Assembly (NCBI RefSeq): GCF_029982035.1
Contig: NZ_CP104166.1
Location: 1,178,001 to 1,242,000, forward strand
Length of the DNA stretch: 64,000 bases
DNA from: Megaera polyxenophila
GTDB taxonomy: Bacteria; Pseudomonadota; Alphaproteobacteria; Rickettsiales; Rickettsiaceae
Direction: 5' to 3'
The translations under genes and the position numbers were made by a program. The notes below the pieces were generated by a model. It did no database searches. It saw only the letters and a list, made by a program, of their open reading frames with translations, and had not been told where the DNA came from. Positions 1-7,763 of the stretch are shown one piece after another (position 1 is the stretch's first letter; each line of letters begins with the position of its first letter).

Positions 1-848
1 CAATATAAACCATGCCACACCTATTAGGTAAGAGCGTAATTTGGTATTCATAAAACTAAAATTTTTAATTCTGGAGGACCATATATTATTTGCTTTAAAT
101 AGTGAAGTGGTTTTTTTTTAATTTTAGGTAAAAGAGTTAAGTATTTGTTCATATTGGTTATTTCCTGCAACATAAATAGGTTGCAAAGTTAAGAAGTATA
201 AGAGAAAGTAGTTCACGCAGTAGTTTCCAAATATTTATGCGTTATATTTTTTGCTAAAGAATTCTGAACCCCGATTGGGAATATACATTCTTTATAGATT
301 ATATATTCTGGGCAGGAAATTTATAATTTGCTCAGTTAATATACTGCAATTCCTATACTACTTCAGTTTCTTATTAAAACTTTTATTACTATAAAAAATG
401 GAAGAACTTAATTAATTTTATACTTTTTAGGTTTTGTTAGTAAAGAAAGTTTATAAATAAAGTATTCTAAGGAGTAACGAATAACTATGGAACTATTACA
501 GGCGGTTTTTATGGTTTAAAGCCCTTTGTAATTATTATAATTAGCAACGGATTGGTAAATACAAAACTTACTTCAGATAATTGTAGGGAGAAGACAAAAG
601 TCTCCTTAAGTTATTGTTTATTAATAAAAGCTATTTAGAGTGGTACATACTTTAGCCATTATAAAATTGTATTATAGAGCTAATCCTCACCTTAAGAAAA
701 AACATGTAAAATTTACAGATAGTTAGTAAAAATCAAACTAAAGTTGAAGGAATTTTATCTTTAATGCTGACAATTTTAAATTACTAATCCTAATAAGGAT
801 TTATTTTCTTACTAACTAAATAGGTTTTAAAACTTTAAAAATCCGTAA
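1..848. other. Intergenic stretch without a supported gene
   Basis: No open frame of useful length, no tRNA and no IS end was found on either strand. The only local structure seen is a small hairpin near 587-606 (GGAG..AGAC, AAAA loop, GTCT..CC) with no T tract after it. The segment lies downstream of the minus-strand carD. It may be eroded sequence, as is common in Rickettsiales, but nothing in it identifies a former gene. Confidence 0.5.
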
Positions 849-1352
849 CTATGCTGCTAATTTTTCTTTTAGAAGGTCAATTAGTTTAGCAGAGCTTTCA
901 GCTTCTGAAATATTCTCAAGGACAGCTATTTCGGAAGCTAGCCTATTTAAAGCTGACTCATATATTGTCCTTTCACTATATGAACGATCGTTGTCAACAT
1001 TTTTGTAAAGATCCCTGACAACCTCAGCAATCGCAGATATTTCTCCAGAATTGATTTTGGTTTCATATTCTTGAGCACGCCTACTCCACATCTTGTTACC
1101 ACGCTTGGGTTTCCCTTGTAGGATTGCATATACTTCATGGATATCGTTTTTATTAATTAGAGTTCTAAGGCCAACTGCAGATGCTCTATTTACAGGAACT
1201 CGTAGAATCATTTTGTCTTGAGGAAAAGAAATAACATAAACTTTAAGGCTAATATCGGCAATCATTTGAGCTTCGACGTCAACAATTTCTCCGACTCCGT
1301 GGGACGGATATACTACTCTTTCACCTACCTTAAATTCGAGATTTTTAGACAT
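849..1352 (-). CDS. carD: CarD family transcriptional regulator
   Basis: A 167-residue protein of the CarD/CdnL family, which binds RNA polymerase beta and stabilises open promoter complexes, acting at rRNA promoters among others. The N-terminal RNAP-interacting Tudor-like domain (about residues 5-65) starts with the typical 'VGERVVYPSHGVGEI' pattern. The remainder is the helical DNA-binding region, including 'KMWSRRAQEYETKI'. Length is normal for alphaproteobacterial members. The start is supported by GAGGTG a few bases upstream of the ATG. It lies 84 bp downstream of ftsK on the same strand. The identification rests on the N-terminal pattern and length; regulation is not visible in the sequence. 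Confidence 0.93.
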   Translation of the reverse strand: MSKNLEFKVGERVVYPSHGVGEIVDVEAQMIADISLKVYVISFPQDKMILRVPVNRASAVGLRTLINKNDIHEVYAILQGKPKRGNKMWSRRAQEYETKINSGEISAIAEVVRDLYKNVDNDRSYSERTIYESALNRLASEIAVLENISEAESSAKLIDLLKEKLAA

Positions 1353-1436
1353 TCACACCTCATTTTTAATAGAATCGATTGCCAAGGATTATATCATATT
1401 TATATAAGAAATAAAAGCGCTTAATTAATAAACAAA

Positions 1437-3677
1437 TTAATCCTCTGGTAATAAAACCTCCCTTTTACCGGAGTGGTTAGGGGGGGAAAGGATACCATTT
1501 TTTTCCATCTCTTCAACAATACTTGCAGCACGATTATACCCAATTCGAAGGGATCTTTGGATATAACTGATTGAAGCTTTCTTTTCATTCCTGACAATAT
1601 TTAATGCTTGCTTATACATATTGTCATTATCTGATTCACCTAGTTCATCAGCAGCAAAATCCTCTTCAGATTCAGTAACTGCAGAAATATATTCAGGAAC
1701 ACCAGTACTTCTGAGGAAAGATGTTACCTTTTCTACCTCCTTGTCATCAACAAAAGGTCCGTGGACACGAAGTATTCTAGCGCTATTGCCCATATACAGC
1801 ATATCTCCCATCCCGAGTAATTGTTCAGCTCCCTGTTCACCTAGAATTGTTCTACTGTCGATTTTTGAAGTTACTTTGAAACTAATTCTGCTTGGAAAGT
1901 TAGCTTTTATTACGCCAGTAATTACATCTACCGATGGTCTTTGAGTTGCCATAATAATGTGAATACCAGCAGCCCGTGCCATCTGGGCTAAACGCTGAAT
2001 AGAAGTTTCGATATCTTTCCCGGCAACAAGCATTAGGTCAGCCATTTCATCAACTATTACTACTATAAACGGCATTTTTTGCATATCAATGGGCACAGAT
2101 TCAAAAACTGGTTTCCCTGTTTCCGGGTCAAAACCAGTTTGTACTCTTCGTTCCAGTACTTTGCCTTCTTTTACCGCTTCCAGAATTTTTGCATTAAAAT
2201 TAGCAATATTTCTAACTCCTAAATGAGACATTAAACGATATCTATTTTCCATTTCTTTAACAGCCCATTTAAGCGCTACTACTGCCTTTCCGGGTTCAGT
2301 AACAACAGGGGTCATAAGGTGAGGTATATTATCATAAGAAGATAATTCAAGCATTTTAGGATCAATCATTATCATTCTACATTCGGCGGGAGTGTATTTA
2401 TAAAGTAAGGACATTATCATAGCGTTAATAGCAACCGATTTACCCGAACCGGTTGTTCCCGCTACAAGCAGGTGAGGCATTTTGGCCAGATCAGCTACTA
2501 AAGGCCGGCCGCTAAGATCCTTGCCAAGAATAATAGGTAATATTACGTTCTGATCCTGGAATTCTTCTGTTTCAACTAGCTCCTTTAAACGAAAAAACAT
2601 ACGCTGTTTATTAGGCAGCTCAATACCCAGAGCGTTTCTGCCTGGTATAACTGCAATACGGGTAGAATGAGCCGATAATGAACGGGCGATATCATCGGAC
2701 AATCCTATTACTCTTGATGATTTAGTACCGGCTGCCGGTTCAAATTCATACATCGTTACTACCGGACCTTGTCTTATATCTATAACTTTTCCTTTGACGC
2801 CGAAATCACCGAGAACAGCTAAAAGTTCCTCAGCCTTGGCTTCTAATTCCGTAGGTGATTGGAATTTAATGTTATGGTTACTTGCTTCATCTAATAAGTC
2901 CACAGGGGGTAAAACACCTGCATCTTGTTCTATACGCTGAACCTCACTCTTTATAGGACTCGGTATTACTTGGAGTTTGTCCCCAATAATTGGTATTACA
3001 CGGCTAACTTCAGGGCTACTACCGTTCCCGGTAATGATAGGTTCTTTAATAATTTTTGACGGGATTTTAGCAGGATTAGCTAATTTAATTTTATTGAAAG
3101 AAAATTTTGGAATTTTTACTAGTGCCGTTATTTTAACCCACAAGCTTTTTAAATAGAGAGTGAATTTAACATAAGAAGTAAATTTGATGCCAAGTGCTAA
3201 TATTAAGAATAATGTTGAAAGTAAGAAGGTAGCTGGAATTATTAATTGTTGAAATTCAGCTAAATCTAAATATTTAATACTCATGTTAAACAAGTAAATT
3301 CCAAATGCCCCGCCTCCATTTGCCGGAAGATAACTTATTTTGAGGCCACTTAAAGCCACCGAAATACAAGATATAGCCATTATTAATGAAATGATCTTTA
3401 AACTTTTCCAGCTTAATATTTCATTCTTGTAAATTAGATAAGACCAGACAATAAATGACAATGGAATAATAAAAGATGCAACTCCAAAAAGTTGATAAAA
3501 TATATCAGCTAGATAAGAACCAAAATAACCTAGTAAGTTCGTTGGTTCATTTAACGTAGAAAGATTTAGCGATGGATCAGTATCACTATAAGAACCAAGA
3601 GAAAGAAGCAGTAACACTGCCAGGAATAATAGGGTAGTAGCCCTTACTTTACTGTATAAAAATATTTTTTTTAGCAT
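1437..3677 (-). CDS. ftsK: DNA translocase FtsK
   Basis: Septal DNA pump that moves chromosome ends through the closing division septum and activates XerCD recombination at dif. The N-terminus carries about four hydrophobic segments (residues 15-170). A short linker follows, then the alpha/beta motor with Walker A 'GTTGSGKS' near residue 410 and Walker B 'IVVIVDEMADL'. The C-terminal winged-helix gamma domain ('SISYIQRSLRIGYNRAASIVEEME') reads KOPS. At about 746 residues it is a compact FtsK with a short linker, usual for Rickettsiales. Two starts are possible two codons apart, GTG at 3683 and ATG at 3677; ATG is preferred, though neither has a clear Shine-Dalgarno. carD follows on the same strand. 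Confidence 0.95.
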   Translation of the reverse strand: MLKKIFLYSKVRATTLLFLAVLLLLSLGSYSDTDPSLNLSTLNEPTNLLGYFGSYLADIFYQLFGVASFIIPLSFIVWSYLIYKNEILSWKSLKIISLIMAISCISVALSGLKISYLPANGGGAFGIYLFNMSIKYLDLAEFQQLIIPATFLLSTLFLILALGIKFTSYVKFTLYLKSLWVKITALVKIPKFSFNKIKLANPAKIPSKIIKEPIITGNGSSPEVSRVIPIIGDKLQVIPSPIKSEVQRIEQDAGVLPPVDLLDEASNHNIKFQSPTELEAKAEELLAVLGDFGVKGKVIDIRQGPVVTMYEFEPAAGTKSSRVIGLSDDIARSLSAHSTRIAVIPGRNALGIELPNKQRMFFRLKELVETEEFQDQNVILPIILGKDLSGRPLVADLAKMPHLLVAGTTGSGKSVAINAMIMSLLYKYTPAECRMIMIDPKMLELSSYDNIPHLMTPVVTEPGKAVVALKWAVKEMENRYRLMSHLGVRNIANFNAKILEAVKEGKVLERRVQTGFDPETGKPVFESVPIDMQKMPFIVVIVDEMADLMLVAGKDIETSIQRLAQMARAAGIHIIMATQRPSVDVITGVIKANFPSRISFKVTSKIDSRTILGEQGAEQLLGMGDMLYMGNSARILRVHGPFVDDKEVEKVTSFLRSTGVPEYISAVTESEEDFAADELGESDNDNMYKQALNIVRNEKKASISYIQRSLRIGYNRAASIVEEMEKNGILSPPNHSGKREVLLPED

Positions 3678-3766
3678 GCACACTAATTATTACATAAATG
3701 TGCTATATTTATACCATTTATAAACGCTAAAGAAAATAACAAATTCAGCAATAATCCCTTAAGCTA

Positions 3767-4231
3767 TTAGTGTTGAAAAAGCTTTTCAATGCTAATAACT
3801 AATCTTTTTATAGCTTTAGACCGATGGCTAACCTGATTTTTTATTTTTATCCCTAGTTCTGCTAAAGTTTCAGTATAACCTTCGGGAATAAAAATTGGAT
3901 CAAAACCAAAACCTTCAGCCCCCCTAGCTGGAAAGGTTATATAACCATAGCTTTGTGCTTCAGAAACTATAAAATTTCTTGTTTCCGGCAGGTATAAACA
4001 TATCGCCGTTTGAAAATATGCTTTGTGGGTATCATAGTTAGGAAGGAGTTTTTCTAATTCAGCAAATGCGTTATTTAAGCTGCCGCATTTTTCTAGGAAA
4101 TTTTTAGTCTTGACCCCGGGGAAACCATTTAAGGCCTCTATGCATAAACCGGAATCATCACAAATGGTAGGTAGTTTTGTATGTTCAACATAATACAGTG
4201 CTTTGTGCTTTGCATTTTCTAAAAAACTATC
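3767..4231 (-). pseudogene. rdgB: 5'-truncated rdgB (XTP/dITP diphosphatase)
   Basis: The minus strand reads 154 codons of the RdgB/HAM1 family, the housecleaning enzyme that hydrolyses dITP and XTP. Visible family motifs are 'CDDSGL', 'NGFPGVKT', 'GFGFDPIF' and the C-terminal 'VSHRSKAIKRL'. The frame is intact to its TAA. It begins at an aspartate codon that directly abuts the left end of an IS5-family element at 4232, so about 45 N-terminal residues (phosphate-binding 'T.N.GK' region) are missing. They are not found beyond the IS cluster, where an unrelated plus-strand gene tail lies instead. The fragment is therefore probably non-functional and produced by IS insertion followed by rearrangement. 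Confidence 0.85.
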
Positions 4232-4470
4232 GAACTCATTGCGGGTTTGAATTTTTACGAAATAAAACCATTATAGCCTTGTATTTAAAAGGTTTGTAGA
4301 TATATTGAGTATTCATTAATTTTATTTAAGTAACCAAATAGAATGAGCAGAATTAGACGATACAACAAGCTTCCTACTGTTTTGAGAGAAGATGAATTTA
4401 ACGAATTTGTCTTACCGCATCTTAAAAAAGGCACACGTGGTCCAAGTAAAAAGATATCATTTTTCAAATT
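4232..4470 (+). mobile_element. IS5-family element, fragment 1 (unit bases 1-239)
   Basis: Identical to the first 239 bases of the full 1160-bp unit at 5692-6851. It begins with the terminal repeat GAACTCATTGCGGGTTT and contains the transposase start ATG at 4343 plus about 42 codons. It stops where the left end of fragment 2 begins. The last three bases (ATT, unit 237-239) recur at the broken edge of fragment 3. Fragments 1 and 3 therefore look like the two halves of one element split by another insertion with a 3-bp duplication. Confidence 0.88.
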
Positions 4471-4767
4471 GAACTCATTGCGGGTTTGAATTTTTACGAA
4501 ATAAAACCATTATAGCCTTGTATTTAAAAGGTTTGTAGATATATTGAGTATTCATTAATTTTATTTAAGTAACCAAATAGAATGAGCAGAATTAGACGAT
4601 ACAACAAGCTTCCTACTGTTTTGAGAGAAGATGAATTTAACGAATTTGTCTTACCGCATCTTAAAAAAGGCACACGTGGTCCAAGTAAAAAGATATCATT
4701 TTTCAAATTATTTAATTACATTCTTAAACTCATGCATACTGGTTGCCAATGGGAACAGATACCAATA
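4471..4767 (+). mobile_element. IS5-family element, fragment 2 (unit bases 1-297)
   Basis: A second copy of the left end, inserted into fragment 1. It carries the transposase start at 4582 and about 62 codons before breaking at ACCAATA, where the right-hand terminal repeat of fragment 3 begins in inverted orientation. The remaining 863 bases of this copy are absent from the window, so a deletion or inversion followed the insertion. Confidence 0.85.
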
Positions 4768-5691
4768 GAACTCATTGCTGGTTTCATAGTTTAAAAACGG
4801 GTGGGTTTTTATTCTCGTCGATAAGATTTTGGAACTGCAGCTTTTGTATTGGAATTTTTGATGATTTTATAATCAAATTGCTTAATTTTTGGCAATTTGG
4901 GCAGTATTCTCCCTTTAGCTTCATCCGCACCTTGTTTAATCCATGCTTAGCCGTTATCCACAAAAATGCCGCAGGTTAACCATGCTGTAGGCTATAGTTT
5001 TCAGAGCATAATGGTTTATGCTGTGGAATTCAAATCTCAGTAACAACCGTTTGAATTTATCTTCCCAGGCAAATATTCTCTCTATCGTTCTAAACCTTTC
5101 TTTAAAGATTTTCCGGCAAAAAGTTTGCTTTCTTCCTCGCTTAGATTTCTTGCGACTCCTTTTATTCTCTGGCATATTAGGAGTCATGCCAAGATTAAAA
5201 ATTGCTTTACGATTTTTACGTGAATTATATACACCATCTAAGCTCATGGTACTTTCCTTGAGATCTATACCTATTAGTTTTACAATCTTTTTTAAGTTTG
5301 ATATTGCAGGAGTAAGCAGGATTCCTTCATTCCTATTACCCGGAGCAGTAACAAAAGGCGCAATAACATTGCAGTTTCTATCACAAAACGGTACAACCTT
5401 GTCTCCTTTAGTGTGTTTATGACCATTATACCCTAAGTTGTCACCCCTTTTTTAGCAGAAGTACAAGTACCATCACCATGTAATATATCAGTATCAAGCA
5501 TTCCAGCTTTAAATAACCTTGCCACCGAAGCTTCGAAAATCTTATCAAAGCATCCGTGCTTAACCCAGAACTTAAAAGCATTATAGATATTAGTATAGTG
5601 AATTTCTGGCATGCCGTCTTTATTTTTGTCTATTGGTATCTGTTCCCATTGGCAACCAGTATGCATGAGTTTAAGAATGTAATTAAATAAT
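4768..5691 (-). mobile_element. IS5-family element, fragment 3, inverted (unit bases 237-1160)
   Basis: An inverted copy lacking its first 236 bases. Its length of 924 bp equals unit positions 237 to 1160 exactly. The broken edge reads ATT ATTTAATTAC on the minus strand, overlapping fragment 1 by ATT. It starts on the plus strand with the right-end repeat GAACTCATTGCTGGTTT. It abuts the left end of the full copy at 5692. Confidence 0.88.
4954..5691 (-). pseudogene. Truncated IS5-family transposase in fragment 3
   Basis: The minus strand holds the second half of the first transposase frame (from 'FNYILKLMHTGCQW' onward, including 'LHGDGTC') and the complete second frame ending 'MVNLRHFCG'. 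The transposase start and the first 42 codons are missing, so this copy cannot make transposase. The break between the two frames occurs at the same A6G4 run as in the full copies. Confidence 0.85.
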
Positions 5692-6851
5692 GAACTCATT
5701 GCGGGTTTGAATTTTTACGAAATAAAACCATTATAGCCTTGTATTTAAAAGGTTTGTAGATATATTGAGTATTCATTAATTTTATTTAAGTAACCAAATA
5801 GAATGAGCAGAATTAGACGATACAACAAGCTTCCTACTGTTTTGAGAGAAGATGAATTTAACGAATTTGTCTTACCGCATCTTAAAAAAGGCACACGTGG
5901 TCCAAGTAAAAAGATATCATTTTTCAAATTATTTAATTACATTCTTAAACTCATGCATACTGGTTGCCAATGGGAACAGATACCAATAGACAAAAATAAA
6001 GACGGCATGCCAGAAATTCACTATACTAATATCTATAATGCTTTTAAGTTCTGGGTTAAGCACGGATGCTTTGATAAGATTTTCGAAGCTTCGGTGGCAA
6101 GGTTATTTAAAGCTGGAATGCTTGATACTGATATATTACATGGTGATGGTACTTGTACTTCTGCTAAAAAAGGGGTGACAACTTAGGGTATAATGGTCAT
6201 AAACACACTAAAGGAGACAAGGTTGTACCGTTTTGTGATAGAAACTGCAATGTTATTGCGCCTTTTGTTACTGCTCCGGGTAATAGGAATGAAGGAATCC
6301 TGCTTACTCCTGCAATATCAAACTTAAAAAAGATTGTAAAACTAATAGGTATAGATCTCAAGGAAAGTACCATGAGCTTAGATGGTGTATATAATTCACG
6401 TAAAAATCGTAAAGCAATTTTTAATCTTGGCATGACTCCTAATATGCCAGAGAATAAAAGGAGTCGCAAGAAATCTAAGCGAGGAAGAAAGCAAACTTTT
6501 TGCCGGAAAATCTTTAAAGAAAGGTTTAGAACGATAGAGAGAATATTTGCCTGGGAAGATAAATTCAAACGGTTGTTACTGAGATTTGAATTCCACAGCA
6601 TAAACCATTATGCTCTGAAAACTATAGCCTACAGCATGGTTAACCTGCGGCATTTTTGTGGATAACGGCTAAGCATGGATTAAACAAGGTGCGGATGAAG
6701 CTAAAGGGAGAATACTGCCCAAATTGCCAAAAATTAAGCAATTTGATTATAAAATCATCAAAAATTCCAATACAAAAGCTGCAGTTCCAAAATCTTATCG
6801 ACGAGAATAAAAACCCACCCGTTTTTAAACTATGAAACCAGCAATGAGTTC
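5692..6851 (+). mobile_element. Complete IS5-family insertion sequence, 1160 bp
   Basis: The full unit, bounded by imperfect terminal inverted repeats of about 17 bp. The left end is GAACTCATTGCGGGTTT; the right end read from outside is GAACTCATTGCTGGTTT. It encodes one transposase in two frames. The flanks here are IS fragment 3 on the left and a truncated host gene on the right, so no duplication of its own can be read at this site. A 3-bp duplication is inferred for the family from fragments 1 and 3. Several essentially identical copies in the window indicate recent activity. Confidence 0.92.
5803..6665 (+). CDS. IS5-family transposase, two overlapping frames
   Basis: Frame 1 (5803-6186, 127 aa) has a DUF4096-like N-terminal helical domain ('LPHLKKGTRGPSKKISF', 'GCQWEQIP') and the first catalytic Asp in 'LHGDGTC'. 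It ends 'AKKGVTT' at a TAG. The rest of the DDE domain continues in the -1 frame as 'GYNGHKHTKGDKVVPFC', then 'SLDGVYNSRK', then the basic Glu-bearing 'RTIERIFAWEDKFK', and ends 'NLRHFCG' at 6665. The switch point is the run AAAAAAGGGG at about 6168-6177, where a -1 slip joins the frames. All copies share it, as expected for programmed frameshifting in IS5-family elements, although a fixed inactivating deletion in a copied master element cannot be excluded. Confidence 0.82.
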
Positions 6852-7096
6852 TTAGATAATTCTTTTTTTGATACTACGGTTTGGCAGGAGGTCACAGATT
6901 TCATAAAGAAGTACGTAGCTCCTAAAGCAGATAAATATTTGTCTATAAGAGAGAAGATTCAATGCTTTATGGAAAATCCAGGGAGAGATACGCACGACCA
7001 AACTATCTTGAGTAATATCATAATGGGATACATAGATATTGATGGAATTGTGGAAAGCTCTGCTATTCAATCAATAGACGCACTAGGGGATACCTA
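6852..7096 (+). pseudogene. C-terminal fragment of an unrecognised protein
   Basis: An open plus-strand frame of about 81 codons runs from the right edge of the IS5 element to a TAA at 7094-7096. It reads 'LDNSFFDTTVWQEVTDFIKK', later 'KIQCFMENPGRDTHDQ', and ends 'SIDALGDT'. It has no start of its own, so it is the tail of a host gene cut by the IS. No family was recognised. Its upstream part is not present on the other side of the IS cluster, where rdgB sits on the opposite strand. That mismatch argues for recombination between IS copies. Confidence 0.5.
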
Positions 7097-7124
7097 AAAT
7101 TAAGTAATAAGATTTTTAAATATA

Positions 7125-7201
7125 TGGTGGGATCGAGAGGATTCGAACCTCCGACCTAGTGATTAGGAATCACTTGCTCTATCCTGCTGAGCTACGACCC
7201 C
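7125..7201 (-). tRNA. tRNA-Arg (anticodon CCT)
   Basis: The minus strand folds as a complete tRNA. The acceptor stem is GGGGTCG paired with CGATCCC (one G-U), the D arm contains AGCTCAGCAGG, and the anticodon loop TTCCTAA sits on the stem AGTGA/TCACT. The T arm is GGAGG TTCGAAT CCTCT, and the 3' CCA is encoded. The anticodon CCT reads AGG codons for arginine. The variable loop is short. Confidence 0.95.
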
Positions 7202-7303
7202 GTGGTCAATAAATCAAAATATCAAAATAGATAAGGTTATATCTTAAAAAAATTTTTATACAAGAAAATTAAAGGAAATGAATTTTGATGATAACCAGTC
7301 CAA

Positions 7304-7501
7304 TTAACCTCTAAGCTCCAGCCAGTATTCCATAATCCGCTTTAGATGGTCATCATCAACTTCAACGTCATGGTCTTCAAAATCGTTTAAAGACATTACC
7401 ATTTCTTTTAAATAAGCCAAATCATTTTCATTAGGGATTTCTTCTTCTGAATAAGTTTCTTCTAAATTTTTAGCTATTTCTTCAATATTATTCCAATTCA
7501 T
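7304..7501 (-). CDS. iscX: Fe-S cluster assembly protein IscX
   Basis: A 65-residue, very acidic protein matching IscX (YfhJ). This small helical protein binds IscS and iron and modulates Fe-S cluster assembly. Supporting features are the N-terminal 'MNWNNIEEIAKNL', which aligns with the 'W.D...IG..L' start of the family. The central 'SLNDFEDHDVEVDDDHLK' resembles the family's acidic DFEDDP patch. The C-terminus is 'IMEYWLEL'. Full length for the family is 65-66 residues. Here it stands alone between tRNA-Arg and ligA rather than inside an isc operon. Confidence 0.82.
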   Translation of the reverse strand: MNWNNIEEIAKNLEETYSEEEIPNENDLAYLKEMVMSLNDFEDHDVEVDDDHLKRIMEYWLELRG

Positions 7502-7763
7502 TACTGTTCCTAGATAATTAAATAGGTTGTTACTTAAATTACCTATTTAAACGTAACTGACCTTAAAGAGAACATTAGGTTATATTACCAATGGCAATAT
7601 GCCAACAAAGTGAGGTTATTATGCAACAGCTATATGTATTTGTAATTGGAGGTAGTTCTGATTGCGAAATAAAAGAGGATTTTAGTACCCGGGATACATA
7701 ACCCTTGCAACTGCTGAAGATTTTGCTAAAACTGTTCTATATATTAGCCTTAAGAGGACAAAA

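Noticed and set aside
4285..5927. Repeated 60-codon minus-strand frames over the IS5 left ends
   Set aside because: They are antisense to the transposase start in each copy, with no domain or start signal; shadows of the real gene.
7621..7701. Small frame MQQLYVFVIGG... upstream of ligA
   Set aside because: Only 26 codons, with no clear family match and no continuation in another frame that could be identified. It may be a decayed gene start but cannot be supported.
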